A DNA stretch of 64,000 nt, taken from assembly GCA_004010935.1 (NCBI GenBank), contig CP026511.1:4216001-4280000 (forward strand), in the 5' to 3' direction. Both the position numbers and the translations under genes were made by a program. Origin of the DNA: Pseudomonadaceae bacterium SI-3 (GTDB lineage Bacteria; Pseudomonadota; Gammaproteobacteria; Pseudomonadales; Pseudomonadaceae). Shown in pieces: positions 1 to 13,662 of the stretch (position 1 is the first letter of the stretch; each line of letters opens with the position of its first letter). The notes below the pieces were generated by a model. The model had not been told where the DNA came from and did not search any database. It saw only the letters and a program-made list of their open reading frames with translations.

Positions 1-587
1 AACAGGGTGTCGGCGCTGAGCGGCAGCACATAGACAAACCGGTAGCCATCCTGCTGAGCGACGCTGGCGTCCATGATGATCGGCTCCAGCAAGCCGTGCG
101 GCTGATGCAGGCGTAGTTCCTGGCCAAGGAATTTCTGGAAGCCCAATGCCAGCTGATCGCTTCGACGTACCCCTCGGCCGTCGATTACCGCGCCAGCCCG
201 CAACACTTTGCCGCACGCCAGCCGCACCTGCCGGGGCTCTACCTGCGTGACGGTGGCGTTCAGACTTACGCCGTCAGCCAGCTCCGACATCAGCAACTGA
301 TGGAAGCGATGGGAAAAGATGCTGGCATAGCCGCTGCCCAAACGGCGTTGAAGATCCGGGAAAATCACCTCGTAGCCAGGCCAGCGATTGCCCACCAGCG
401 GCTCCAGCCAGGTCTGTTGGGCTGGCGTCAGGTCGTGCTCATGAAAGGACCAGGTATGGTTGCCGCCGAGGGTTTCGCCCTGCTCGATGACCAGCAACCG
501 CAAATCTGGACGCGCCTGCCGCAGGCGCAGGGCCAGCAGCCCGTTGGCCAGGCCGCCGCCGACGAGGATCAGGTCCGCATCAGCCAT
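1..587 (-). CDS. crtY: Lycopene beta-cyclase CrtY (3' part outside window)
   Basis: Cyclises the ends of lycopene to beta-ionone rings, giving beta-carotene. Translating the minus strand from the ATG at 587 gives MADADLILVGGGLANGLLA, the FAD/NAD-binding start typical of bacterial CrtY, then a GGNHTWSFH motif near residues 47-55 that is characteristic of the family. About 195 of the usual ~385 residues are visible; the frame runs off the left edge with no stop, so the gene is cut by the window and not shown to be broken. The start overlaps the last 8 bases of crtX, which suggests translational coupling in an idi-crtX-crtY transcript. crtI and crtB would be expected further left. Confidence 0.93.
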   Translation of the reverse strand, partial: MADADLILVGGGLANGLLALRLRQARPDLRLLVIEQGETLGGNHTWSFHEHDLTPAQQTWLEPLVGNRWPGYEVIFPDLQRRLGSGYASIFSHRFHQLLMSELADGVSLNATVTQVEPRQVRLACGKVLRAGAVIDGRGVRRSDQLALGFQKFLGQELRLHQPHGLLEPIIMDASVAQQDGYRFVYVLPLSADTL

Positions 588-1869
588 GTTCGGCCCTCTG
601 CAACGCCGGCGATTCGACGCCAAGTGCTGCCTCGATCAGCTGCGCTGCCCGCGGCGCCCCACCGGCAGCACGAACCTCATTGCCCAGAAGTCGGGCACGC
701 TGAGCGAAATCGGACTCGCGCAACAATCGACGCAGGCCCTGCACGATCCGTCGGCGACTGGCCAGACGCGGATCGAGCTTCAAGCCAACACCTGCATGCA
801 CCACCCGAGCGGCTACGCCGGGCTGATCGAAGGCAATCGGCAACGCCAGGCTCGGCACACCCGCTTCCAGCGCGTCGAGTACGGTGTTGAGCCCGGCATG
901 GGTGACTACGGCATCGGCTCGCGCCAGCACTGCACGCTGGGGTGCGAAATCGGTGACCCAGCTGGCGCCGGCCTTGAGTAGTCGTTGCTCCTGGCGCCGA
1001 TCAAGCCGCCCACAATGCGCGATCAGCAGTTGTACATCGAGGTCGCGGCACGCCTCGGCTATCCGCTGGAACAGGCCGAAGCGATCGCCTTGCAGGGTGC
1101 CCAGCGAGGCGAACACGAATGGCCTGCCGGTAGCGACCGGAATAGCCATCGCTGGTTCGTCAGTCAACGCCGAGCGCAGCGGGCCGATGCCGTGGAAGTA
1201 GTCAGGCAGGGCGGAACGTGGAAAATCGAAACTGGGTGTGGTCTGGCTCAACTGCAACAAAGGCGACAGGCATTCATCGAGGCGCTGCCGAGGTGGCAGA
1301 CCGAACGCGGCTGCATGGCGCGAGATAACGCTGGCGTGCGCCTGCATCGCCCGGTCATAGACGCCACTGCTGTGCAGATTCAACTGCTCGCCCCAGGGCG
1401 TCGCACGATAGCGCCAAGGCATGACCGGCAGCGGCACCAGCGCCTCACGGTTGACTGGCAAGGCACAGGCCACCGACACGAACGGCAGCCCCAGGTACTC
1501 GGCGACAAGCCCACCACCCGGCTCCATCTGGTCTGCAATGACGCAGTCTGCGCCGATGGAGCGAAGCACGGCAGGTGCCTCTCGGCAAAACATATCGGTT
1601 GCCGAAGCCATATCGGCGATCACCCGGCGTATGCCCCAGGGCCCGCCGGGGCGTGCCGCACGGTCGATCACCGCCCTGAGCGAGCCAGGCGGATGCGAGC
1701 CCGCGCCGACCTGGGCAAAACCCAGTCGAGGGTGGCGCAATATTCCGGCCACATCGGCCTGCTGCACGACTGTCACACGGTGCCCGCGCGCCAACAACTC
1801 AGAGGCGAGCGCTTCCATCGCCCGCACGTGGCTGTGGAAAGGCGGTGCGATCACGGCGAAATGAGTCAT
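580..1869 (-). CDS. crtX: Zeaxanthin glucosyltransferase CrtX
   Basis: GT-B fold glycosyltransferase (429 aa) of the UGT/macrolide-transferase type, expected to add glucose from UDP-glucose to the hydroxyl groups of zeaxanthin. The start MTHFAVIAPPFHSHVRAMEA matches the CrtX N-terminus. The C-terminal donor-binding region contains a VVTHAGLNTVLDALEAGVP stretch (about residues 315-335), the bacterial equivalent of the UGT signature. A longer frame begins 15 codons upstream, but the ATG at 1869 has GAGG nine bases before it and gives the family-like N-terminus. It lies 46 bases after the isomerase gene and overlaps crtY by 8 bases. Its presence implies that the end product of the cluster is a glycosylated xanthophyll, so a crtZ hydroxylase should exist elsewhere. 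Confidence 0.9.
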   Translation of the reverse strand: MTHFAVIAPPFHSHVRAMEALASELLARGHRVTVVQQADVAGILRHPRLGFAQVGAGSHPPGSLRAVIDRAARPGGPWGIRRVIADMASATDMFCREAPAVLRSIGADCVIADQMEPGGGLVAEYLGLPFVSVACALPVNREALVPLPVMPWRYRATPWGEQLNLHSSGVYDRAMQAHASVISRHAAAFGLPPRQRLDECLSPLLQLSQTTPSFDFPRSALPDYFHGIGPLRSALTDEPAMAIPVATGRPFVFASLGTLQGDRFGLFQRIAEACRDLDVQLLIAHCGRLDRRQEQRLLKAGASWVTDFAPQRAVLARADAVVTHAGLNTVLDALEAGVPSLALPIAFDQPGVAARVVHAGVGLKLDPRLASRRRIVQGLRRLLRESDFAQRARLLGNEVRAAGGAPRAAQLIEAALGVESPALQRAEHG

Positions 1870-1915
1870 TGAAACGAACCTCGCCGGCTGGCAGAGCAGC
1901 AAACCTGACGACACA

Positions 1916-2965
1916 TCACAGCTTGGACGGGTCGAACGGGGTCAGGAGCGGCGCTTTGGCCAGCTCCGCCAGATTGGCCGAGCCCGTACAGAAGCAGGCA
2001 ATGCGCAGCTGCTCGATCAGCACCTGGAAATGCTCGACCACGGGTTCCGGCCCGATCAGCGCTGCGTCCAGCACGCCGGCAGCCTGCCCCACCAGGTTGG
2101 CGCCCAGACGAATCGCCTTGGCCGCATCTATGCCGTCACGAATGCCGCCTGATGCGATGAGCTGAGCAGCGGGGCAGGCGCGGCGAACAGCCGAAATCGC
2201 CTGCGCGCTGGGTATGCCCCAGCCGGTGAACGCTTTGGCAATGGCGCGCTGCTGCGGATCCAGGGTTCGTTCGGCCTCTACCGCCGCCCAGCTGGTACCG
2301 CCGGCACCGGCGACGTCGATTACCGACACGCCGGCATCGAGCAATCGCTGCGCCACGCTCGGAGAAATGCCCGCACCCACCTCTTTGGCTACCAACGGCA
2401 CTGGCAAGCGCAAGGCCAGCGCCTCGAGCGCCGCGTACACGCCTATCCAGTTGCGATCACCGCCAACCTGCACTGCTTCCTGCAACGGGTTCAGATGGAT
2501 GATCAGGGCATCGGCCTGAATCATGTCGACGGCGCGCTGCGCCTCATCCAACCCGTAGCCGGCAACCAGCTGCGCCGCTCCGAAATTGGCCAGCAAAGGG
2601 ATCGACGGCGCGAGTTCGCGCAACTGCCGGGTCAGCCCCTGATCTGCGTCGGTTTCCAGTGCGATTCGTTGCGAGCCCACCGCCAGGGCAATCCCCAGCA
2701 CCTCGGCCGCCTCGGCCAGGTTTCGATTGATCTGGGTCGCCCGCGCCGCGCCGCCCGTCATCGAGCTGATCAGCAGCGGGGCTGAGAGGGGTCGTCCGAA
2801 CAGCACGGCGCGAATATCGATGTCGTCGAGACGCAACTCCGGAACCGCGCAGTGCTCGAAAGTCAGGGCAGCGTAGCCTGGATCGACGGCGGAACAGGCG
2901 CGGCGCGGGTCGAGAACGATGTCCAGGTGGTCGTTCTTACGTTCCGCAATAGTTTCTTTAGTCAT
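1916..2965 (-). CDS. fni: Type 2 isopentenyl-diphosphate isomerase (Fni)
   Basis: FMN- and NADPH-dependent isomerase (349 aa) that interconverts isopentenyl and dimethylallyl diphosphate, feeding GGPP synthesis for carotenoids. Family marks are the N-terminal [10 protein letters not shown], the SSMTGG flavin-site motif near residue 68, the GSQRIALE segment, and the late IASGGIRDG and GANLVGQA phosphate/FMN-binding loops. The length is usual for type 2 enzymes. This is the unrelated flavin enzyme and not the Nudix type 1 IDI. The ATG at 2965 has GAGG six to seven bases upstream. It is the first gene of the minus-strand crt unit and is divergent from crtE across about 118 bases. Confidence 0.93.
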   Translation of the reverse strand: MTKETIAERKNDHLDIVLDPRRACSAVDPGYAALTFEHCAVPELRLDDIDIRAVLFGRPLSAPLLISSMTGGAARATQINRNLAEAAEVLGIALAVGSQRIALETDADQGLTRQLRELAPSIPLLANFGAAQLVAGYGLDEAQRAVDMIQADALIIHLNPLQEAVQVGGDRNWIGVYAALEALALRLPVPLVAKEVGAGISPSVAQRLLDAGVSVIDVAGAGGTSWAAVEAERTLDPQQRAIAKAFTGWGIPSAQAISAVRRACPAAQLIASGGIRDGIDAAKAIRLGANLVGQAAGVLDAALIGPEPVVEHFQVLIEQLRIACFCTGSANLAELAKAPLLTPFDPSKL

Positions 2966-3022
2966 GCAGCGCCTCGTTCGATGACCTTATGTGGACGGTA
3001 GTGGTCATTAAAAGTGCCAAGA

Positions 3023-3050
3023 CTTATACACTCTGTACAGGTATTGTCAC
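3023..3050 (-). promoter_or_regulatory. Sigma-70-type promoter for fni-crtX-crtY with internal TGTACA motifs
   Basis: Read on the minus strand there is a -35 GTGACA (3050-3045), a 16-base spacer and a -10 TATAAG (3028-3023). The spacer contains the palindrome TGTACA (3034-3039), and TATACA lies at 3025-3030, overlapping the -10. A TnTACA core is known from operators of LitR/CarH-type MerR regulators that control carotenoid genes. Assigning such a regulator here is an inference; none is encoded in this window. Confidence 0.5.
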
Positions 3051-3083
3051 GATATCTAACGAAAAACGATACAGGAGGTCGTC

Positions 3084-3989
3084 ATGGCCATCGCTTTGCC
3101 GGACACGCACCACGACTTCGGACGGACAGTCAGTACGCTGCGTGCACAGGTTGACGAGCGGCTTGGCCAGTGGCTACCGCTAGCGCCTCCGCAAGATGCC
3201 ATCGCCACCGCCATGCGTGAAGGCACACTCGCGCCGGGCAAGCGTGTCCGACCATTGCTGCTGCTATTGACCCTCAAAGATCTGCAGCAGGACGCGACGG
3301 CCTTCGATGCCGGCCTCGACCTGGCTTGCGCCCTGGAGATGGTGCACGCCGCCTCACTGTTTCTTGATGACATGCCGTGCATGGACAACGCCGAGCTGCG
3401 CCGTGGCCGGCCGACCATTCACCGTGAGTTCGGCGAAGACGTCGCGGTCCTAGGCTCGGTCGCCCTGCTCAGCCAAGCATTCAGCATAGCCGCCTCGACA
3501 GCCAGCATCGACGCGTCGACGCGCAATCAACTGGTGCGTCTGCTGTCGCAAGCTACCGGCGCGCAGGGCCTGGTTCGCGGCCAGTTTCACGATCTGCGTG
3601 AGGGGCAACGCGCGCGCCCGCTCGAAGCCATTGCCCATACCAACCGCCTGAAGACCTGCCCGCTTTTCACGGCTGCGGTGGAGTCCGCTGCGCTGCTGGC
3701 CGATGCCAGCGCGAGCTGCACGCGCCATCTCAACGGTTTTGCCACTGAACTCGGGCTTGCCTTCCAGCTCCTCGACGATCTGGCCGACGGGCTCAGCCCT
3801 CAGCAGATCGGCAAGGATTCCGGCAAAGACGCCGGAAAAAGCACCGTAGTCGCCCTGCTCGGCCCCGAGGCGGCGCGCCAGCACATCGAAGAACATCTGG
3901 CACGTGCCGAACAGCATTTGATCGACGCCGGTATCGGCGACGGTCACCTGGCACAGCTACTCGAATATTTCTGCGCGAAGCCACACTAA
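3084..3989 (+). CDS. crtE: Geranylgeranyl diphosphate synthase CrtE
   Basis: Trans-prenyltransferase (301 aa) that makes GGPP from IPP and allylic diphosphates, the entry step to phytoene. The first aspartate-rich motif DDMPCMDNAELRRGRPT lies at about residues 95-111, and the second at LLDDLADG near residue 230, where the last Asp of the classical DDxxD is replaced, as is common in this family. GKRVRP near residue 52 is the IPP-binding segment. A strong AGGAGGT (3073-3079) sits five bases before the ATG. The gene points away from fni-crtX-crtY, unlike the single-direction crtE-X-Y-I-B order known from Pantoea. Confidence 0.92.
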   Translation: MAIALPDTHHDFGRTVSTLRAQVDERLGQWLPLAPPQDAIATAMREGTLAPGKRVRPLLLLLTLKDLQQDATAFDAGLDLACALEMVHAASLFLDDMPCMDNAELRRGRPTIHREFGEDVAVLGSVALLSQAFSIAASTASIDASTRNQLVRLLSQATGAQGLVRGQFHDLREGQRARPLEAIAHTNRLKTCPLFTAAVESAALLADASASCTRHLNGFATELGLAFQLLDDLADGLSPQQIGKDSGKDAGKSTVVALLGPEAARQHIEEHLARAEQHLIDAGIGDGHLAQLLEYFCAKPH

Positions 3990-4109
3990 GGCCGCCCAGG
4001 CAACCCCTAAAAGACGCTGCTGTGTCGACCCATCACTCGAATGTATGGTGCTAGGCAGCCGTCTCGCCGGCTCCTTAGACTCGAGTGCATGTAAACGGAG
4101 GATTTTTCC

Positions 4110-5912
4110 ATGCCCGAGACTCTGCTCTGCCCGCGTAACCTGGCATTCGAACTCTACGAAGTACTCGACGCCGAAGGCTTGACCCAGCGCGAACGCTTTG
4201 CCGACCACAGCCGCGAAACCTTCGACGCGGCCATCGACACCGCCCGCAGCATTGCCGAGAACCTCTTCGCCCCGCACAACCGCAAGGCAGACGAGAACGA
4301 GCCGATCTACAAGGACGGCGAAGCGGTGCTGATTCCGGAAGTGAAGCCTGCTGTCGATGCGTTCATCGAGGCCGGCTTTCACAACGCGTCGCGCAGCTTC
4401 GAAGATGGCGGCATGCAGCTGCCCAATCTGCTTTCACGGGCCTGTTTCGCTCACTTCCAGTCGGCCAACATCGGCACCTCGTCATACCCGATGCTGACCA
4501 TGGGCGCGTCGCACCTGATTGAGGTGTTCGGCAGTGATGAACAGAAACAGCGCTTTCTCCAGCCCATGCTTGAAGGCCGCTTCTTCGGCACCATGGCGCT
4601 GACCGAGCCGCACGCCGGTTCATCCCTGTCCGATCTGCGTACCCGCGCCGAGCCGGCCGGCGACGGTAGCTATCGCCTGAAGGGCAACAAGATCTTCATC
4701 TCCGGTGGTGATCATCCGCTGTCGGAAAACATCATGCACATGGTCCTGGCCAAGCTGCCCGACGCCCCGCCCGGTGTGAAAGGCATCAGCCTGTTCATCG
4801 TCCCCAAGTTCCTGGTCAACGACGACGGCTCGCTGGGCGATCGCAACGATGTGATCCTGGCCGGGCTGTTCCACAAGATGGGCTGGCGCGGCACCACCTC
4901 CACCGCGCTGAACTTCGGCGATAACGGCAACTGTGTCGGCTACTTGGTCGGTGAGCCGCACAAGGGCCTGTCGTACATGTTCCAGATGATGAACGACGCG
5001 CGCATCGGCGTAGGCATGGGCGCGATCATGCTCGGTTACGCCGGCTACCTGTACTCGCTCAACTACGCGCGGGAACGGCCACAAGGCCGCCTGCCAGACG
5101 GCAAGAACCCGGCATCGTCGCAGGTTCCGATCATCCAGCACACCGACGTCAAACGCATGCTGCTGATGCAGAAAGCCTACGTCGAAGGCGCCTTCGATCT
5201 CGGCCTCTATGCCGCGCGCATCGTTGACGAAGAGCAGACCGCAGGGACCGAGGAAGAGCGCAAGAGCGCCCACGAGCTGCTGGACCTGCTCACCCCGATC
5301 GTCAAATCCTGGCCTTCGGAGTACTGCCTTAAAGCCAACGAGATGGCCATTCAGATCCTGGGCGGCCATGGCTACACCCGTGAGTACCCGGTTGAGCAGT
5401 ACTACCGCGACAACCGATTGAACCCGATTCATGAAGGCACGCACGGCATCCAGTCACTCGACCTGCTGGCACGCAAGCTGACGCAGAACGGTGGCGCCGG
5501 ACTGCGCCAGTTGCTCGGTCTGATCCAGAGTACCTGCAAGCGGGCGGGCGAGTTCAGCTCGCTGGATGCGCTGCGTCAGCCGCTGGAGCAGCTCCTGGCG
5601 CGCCTGACCGAGGTCACCCAAGCGCTGCTCGGCGACCTGATGGCTGGCAAGATCAACCAGGCACTGGCTAACTCGGCCCTGTACCTCAAGGTATTCGGTC
5701 ACGCCGTGATCGGCTGGCGTTGGCTGGAACAGGCGATTCACGCCGAGCAGGGGCTGGCGAAGGGCAACGAGGCGGACGTCGATTTCTATCGCGGCAAGTT
5801 GCAAGCTGCACGCTACTTCCTGACGTGGGAAGTGCCGAGCTGCCACCACGAACTGGATCTGCTGGCCGGTCGTGACGACACCTGCCTGACCATGCAGGAA
5901 GACTGGTTCTGA
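4110..5912 (+). CDS. Acyl-CoA dehydrogenase, 600-residue DmdC-like class
   Basis: FAD enzyme that introduces an alpha,beta double bond into acyl-CoA thioesters. The domain order is the small N-terminal segment, helical N domain, middle beta domain (MALTEPHAGSSLSDLRTRAE around residues 157-176), C-terminal helical domain with the AIQILGGHGYTREYPVEQYY signature near 413-432, then a C-terminal extension of about 130 residues. The catalytic Glu is expected in NPIHEGTHGIQ at about residue 442. Length and extension match the group that includes 3-methylmercaptopropionyl-CoA dehydrogenases and long-chain fatty acyl enzymes of Pseudomonas; the substrate cannot be told from sequence. The RBS is CGGAGG. 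It is a single gene followed by hairpins. The 120 bases before it contain no other gene. Confidence 0.88.
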   Translation: MPETLLCPRNLAFELYEVLDAEGLTQRERFADHSRETFDAAIDTARSIAENLFAPHNRKADENEPIYKDGEAVLIPEVKPAVDAFIEAGFHNASRSFEDGGMQLPNLLSRACFAHFQSANIGTSSYPMLTMGASHLIEVFGSDEQKQRFLQPMLEGRFFGTMALTEPHAGSSLSDLRTRAEPAGDGSYRLKGNKIFISGGDHPLSENIMHMVLAKLPDAPPGVKGISLFIVPKFLVNDDGSLGDRNDVILAGLFHKMGWRGTTSTALNFGDNGNCVGYLVGEPHKGLSYMFQMMNDARIGVGMGAIMLGYAGYLYSLNYARERPQGRLPDGKNPASSQVPIIQHTDVKRMLLMQKAYVEGAFDLGLYAARIVDEEQTAGTEEERKSAHELLDLLTPIVKSWPSEYCLKANEMAIQILGGHGYTREYPVEQYYRDNRLNPIHEGTHGIQSLDLLARKLTQNGGAGLRQLLGLIQSTCKRAGEFSSLDALRQPLEQLLARLTEVTQALLGDLMAGKINQALANSALYLKVFGHAVIGWRWLEQAIHAEQGLAKGNEADVDFYRGKLQAARYFLTWEVPSCHHELDLLAGRDDTCLTMQEDWF

Positions 5913-5918
5913 CCTGGC

Positions 5919-5943
5919 GCCCGACACGTTGTACGTGTCGGGC
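5919..5943 (+). terminator. Perfect 10-bp hairpin after the acyl-CoA dehydrogenase
   Basis: Arms GCCCGACACG (5919-5928) and CGTGTCGGGC (5934-5943) with loop TTGTA, six bases after the stop codon. No U-tract follows, so it may protect the 3' end or need help to terminate. Confidence 0.55.
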
Positions 5944-5995
5944 GGCCACAATCAATCAAGACGCCGTTTATCGGCGCCACCTCCTTATCCGAAAC

Positions 5996-6020
5996 GCCCG
6001 TCGCTCCGCCGGGCTTTTTT
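5996..6020 (+). terminator. Rho-independent terminator before nhaP2
   Basis: GCCCG (5996-6000), nine-base loop, CGGGC (6010-6014), then six T. It is a short stem with a clear T-tract and is the likely end of the acyl-CoA dehydrogenase transcript. Confidence 0.65.
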
Positions 6021-6103
6021 GACAGCACGTCAAAACCGCGGGTTAGAATCGCTGGCATGCAGCCTGCATGCTTGCCAGCAGCACTAACCTTCGGAGAGCG
6101 CGT

Positions 6104-7849
6104 TTGGATATCGGCAACATCAACCAACTGTTCTTTGTCGGTGCTCTGTTGGTTGCGGCGAGCATCCTGATGAGCTCTTTGTCGACACGCCTCGGCGTGC
6201 CTATCCTCGTCATCTTTCTCGCGGTCGGCATGCTTGCGGGCGTCGACGGTATCGGCGGCATCGTCTTCGACGACTACTCGCTAGCATTCCTGATCAGCAA
6301 CCTGGCCCTCGCGATCATCCTGCTCGATGGCGGCATGCGCACCCGCGCCGCCACCTTCCGCGTCGCACTCTGGCCGGCGTTTTCGCTGGCTACAGCAGGG
6401 GTGGTTGTCACGTCCGGCCTGACCGGTCTAGCTGCAGCCTGGCTATTTGATCTACCCATGATGCAGGGCTTGCTGATCGGCGCCATCGTCGGCTCGACGG
6501 ATGCCGCCGTGGTGTTCAACCTGCTGAACGGCAGGGGGCTCAACGAACGGGTCGGCTCAACATTGGAAATCGAGTCGGGCAGCAACGACCCGATGGCGAT
6601 GTTTCTCACCGTCGCGCTGATCGACATGCTCGCCTCCGGCCAGACCGGGTTCGGCTGGGGCTTTTTCATCAGCCTGCTGCAGCAGTTCGGTATCGGTACC
6701 CTGCTAGGACTTTCTGGAGGCTGGCTGCTGCTGCACCTGATCAACCGCCTTTCTGTCGCGGACGGGCTCTACCCGCTGCTGGCCGTCGCTGGCGGCATCA
6801 TGATTTACGCGCTGTCCGGCGCCATCGGCGGCAGCGGCATTCTGGCGGTCTACGTCTGTGGCCTGCTGCTGGGCAACCGCCCCATCCGCAACCGTCATGG
6901 CATCCTGCACATGTTCGACGGCCTCGCCTGGCTCAGCCAGATCGGCATGTTCCTCGTGCTCGGCCTGCTGCTCACGCCCAGTCAGCTGTTGCCCATCGCC
7001 CTGCCGGCGCTGGCCCTTTCACTGTGGATGATCCTCTTCGCCCGCCCACTCGCAGTGTTCATCGGGCTGGCACCGTTTCGCAGCTTCCACCTGCGTGAGC
7101 GCCTGTTCATTTCCTGGATCGGGCTGCGCGGCGCGGTGCCGGTGATTCTCGCGGTATTTCCGCTGATGGCAGGGCTGGAAAACGCCCAGCTGTTTTTCAA
7201 CGTGGCGTTCTTCATCGTGCTGGTTTCGCTGCTCCTGCAAGGCACCACCCTGACCTGGGCCGCGAAGAAGGCCAAGGTCGAGGTGCCGCCCTCGCCGCTG
7301 CCGATCTCCCGCGCCGGGTTGCAGATTCACACGACCAGTCAGTGGGAACTGTTCATCTATCGCCTGACCGCCAAGAAGTGGTGCATCGGCGCCGCGCTGC
7401 GCGAATTGAAGATGCCCACTGGCACACGCATCGCAGCCCTGTTCCGCGGTAAGGCACTGCTGCACCCGTCGGGCAGCACGCGCCTGCAAGTCGACGACAT
7501 CCTTTGCGTCATCGGCCACGAAGAAGACCTCCCGGCGCTTGGCAAGCTGTTCAGCGAAGCCCCGCAGCGCGGCCGAGACATGCGTTTCTTCGGAGACTTC
7601 ATCCTAGAAGCCGAGGCCGAGATGAGCGCCCTTGCGGCCCTGTATGGCCTGAAACTGGGTGAAGTCGACGGCAGTCAGCAGATCGGCGACTTCATGGCCG
7701 AACGCGTCGGCGGCAAGCCGGTTACGGGCGATCAGATCGAATGGAACGGCCTGACCTGGACCATCGCCGCGATGGAGCATGGCCAGGTGCGCAAGGTTGG
7801 CCTGAAGTTTCCCGAGGGCAACAAACCGGGTCCATCGCTGCATTTCTGA
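6104..7849 (+). CDS. nhaP2: Potassium/proton antiporter NhaP2 (CvrA)
   Basis: Inner-membrane K+/H+ antiporter of the CPA1 family (581 aa) that exports potassium and limits cell volume and alkaline stress. About 12 membrane helices fill residues 1-390, with [12 protein letters not shown] and the ESGSNDPMA ion-site motif near 140-175. A TrkA_C-like domain follows at roughly 405-485 and a CorC/HlyC-like domain at the end. The N-terminus [20 protein letters not shown] aligns with E. coli NhaP2 when translation begins at the TTG at 6104, which has GGAG seven bases upstream; an in-frame ATG 12 codons earlier lacks such support. It is followed by an MscK-type channel, another osmotic and ion protein, on the same strand after 103 bases. 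Confidence 0.88.
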   Translation: MDIGNINQLFFVGALLVAASILMSSLSTRLGVPILVIFLAVGMLAGVDGIGGIVFDDYSLAFLISNLALAIILLDGGMRTRAATFRVALWPAFSLATAGVVVTSGLTGLAAAWLFDLPMMQGLLIGAIVGSTDAAVVFNLLNGRGLNERVGSTLEIESGSNDPMAMFLTVALIDMLASGQTGFGWGFFISLLQQFGIGTLLGLSGGWLLLHLINRLSVADGLYPLLAVAGGIMIYALSGAIGGSGILAVYVCGLLLGNRPIRNRHGILHMFDGLAWLSQIGMFLVLGLLLTPSQLLPIALPALALSLWMILFARPLAVFIGLAPFRSFHLRERLFISWIGLRGAVPVILAVFPLMAGLENAQLFFNVAFFIVLVSLLLQGTTLTWAAKKAKVEVPPSPLPISRAGLQIHTTSQWELFIYRLTAKKWCIGAALRELKMPTGTRIAALFRGKALLHPSGSTRLQVDDILCVIGHEEDLPALGKLFSEAPQRGRDMRFFGDFILEAEAEMSALAALYGLKLGEVDGSQQIGDFMAERVGGKPVTGDQIEWNGLTWTIAAMEHGQVRKVGLKFPEGNKPGPSLHF

Positions 7850-7952
7850 AGCGCTGTACAGCCGCGACGCACCGAGCCAGAGCGTTCCGATCTATGGGCT
7901 CGCCTCGGCCTTCTGCAGCCCTTAGACTCCGCACTCTTTTCTTCACTCGATA

Positions 7953-12802
<4,850 letters not shown>

Positions 12803-12811
12803 GCCATCGCG

Positions 12812-12831
12812 CTGCGCAGAATGCTGCGCAG
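12812..12831 (+). terminator. Possible hairpin downstream of selO
   Basis: CTGCGCAG (12812-12819) is repeated at 12824-12831 after AATG. Each copy is itself palindromic, so the pair forms an 8-bp stem. There is no T-run directly after. It may end the selO transcript. Confidence 0.35.
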
Positions 12832-12904
12832 GCTTTGGCTTGGGGCGATCGACCTGTAGTTGTGAAGCGAACAATGACGGGTGCTAGAGACACATGCGCC
12901 AAAT

Positions 12905-12936
12905 GTTGCGCAACTGCGGGCAGGATGTTGCCCAAC
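12905..12936. promoter_or_regulatory. Tandem GTTGCSCAAC dyads upstream of hcp
   Basis: GTTGCGCAAC (12905-12914, perfect palindrome) and GTTGCCCAAC (12927-12936) have centres 22 bases apart, two helical turns, about 90-115 bases before the sigma-54 element. This is the layout expected of an upstream activator site for a bacterial enhancer-binding protein. The identity of that activator is unknown. Confidence 0.55.
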
Positions 12937-13020
12937 TAAATGTGAGCGATGGCGCAGAGCAGACGGTCTCGACCTCAGTGGATACGTCTAACCAATTGAA
13001 ACGTAAGGATTAAATATAAC

Positions 13021-13035
13021 TGGCACGCGCCTTGT
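13021..13035 (+). promoter_or_regulatory. Sigma-54 (RpoN) promoter of hcp
   Basis: TGGCACG-N4-TTGT matches the -24/-12 consensus TGGCACG-N4-TTGC at every conserved base but the last. GG and the GC position are correctly spaced. It lies 48 bases before the hcp ATG. RpoN control of hcp/vgrG sets by enhancer-binding proteins is known in Vibrio and Pseudomonas. Confidence 0.7.
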
Positions 13036-13083
13036 ACTTATTCTGCTGCCATTCTGGCATTCAACAAGGCAAGGAGAGCGTTC

Positions 13084-13602
13084 ATGCCAACACCCGCGTA
13101 TCTGTCCCTCGAAGGCACCAAGCAAGGCCTGATCACCGCAGGCACTTTCACCGAGGACTCGGTCGGCAATATTTTCCAGGAAGGACACGAAGACCAGATT
13201 CTGGTGCAGGCTTTCCAGCACCAGGTGATCATCCCGCGCGACCCTCAGTCCGGCCAACCCACCGGCCAGCGCGTGCACAAACCCCTGATGATCACCAAGG
13301 TGTTCGACAAGTCGTCGCCGCTGATCTTCAACGCTCTGACCTCGGGTGAACGCCTGAACAAGTGCCGCCTGGAGTGGTACCGCACCTCCTCCACCGGTAC
13401 TCAGGAGCACTACTTCACCATCGAACTGGAAGATGCGGTGATCGTCGACGTGCAGTCGCGCATGCCCAACTGCCAAGACCCGAACATGTCCCACTTCACC
13501 CATCTGGAAGACGTGTACTTCACCTACCGCAAGATCGTCTGGACCCACGAAGTCTCCGGTACTTCTGGCTCCGACGACTGGCGTACCCCGATCTCGGCAT
13601 AA
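13084..13602 (+). CDS. hcp: Type VI secretion tube protein Hcp
   Basis: 172-residue Hcp-family protein that forms hexameric rings stacked into the T6SS inner tube and can carry effectors. The N-terminus MPTPAYLSLEGTKQGLITAG, the VHKPLMITKVFDKSSPLIF segment near residues 69-87 and the HLEDVYFTYRKIVWTHE ending near 142-158 are characteristic of the family. The RBS is AAGGAGAG. It is preceded by a sigma-54 promoter and followed by a strong hairpin before vgrG. No sheath, baseplate or ClpV gene is present in the window, so this is an orphan hcp that must work with an apparatus encoded elsewhere. Confidence 0.93.
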   Translation: MPTPAYLSLEGTKQGLITAGTFTEDSVGNIFQEGHEDQILVQAFQHQVIIPRDPQSGQPTGQRVHKPLMITKVFDKSSPLIFNALTSGERLNKCRLEWYRTSSTGTQEHYFTIELEDAVIVDVQSRMPNCQDPNMSHFTHLEDVYFTYRKIVWTHEVSGTSGSDDWRTPISA

Positions 13603-13636
13603 GCCTCGATCAGGCCTCGCGGCTACGGTTAATCCA

Positions 13637-13662
13637 CATCGGCCAGGTTTACCTGGCCGATG
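13637..13662 (+). terminator. 11-bp perfect hairpin between hcp and vgrG
   Basis: CATCGGCCAGG (13637-13647), loop TTTA, CCTGGCCGATG (13652-13662), starting 34 bases after the hcp stop. The following bases CGTTTCC are not a clean T-tract. It is a likely partial terminator or 3' stabiliser that would keep hcp mRNA in excess over vgrG. No separate vgrG promoter is evident to me. Confidence 0.55.
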
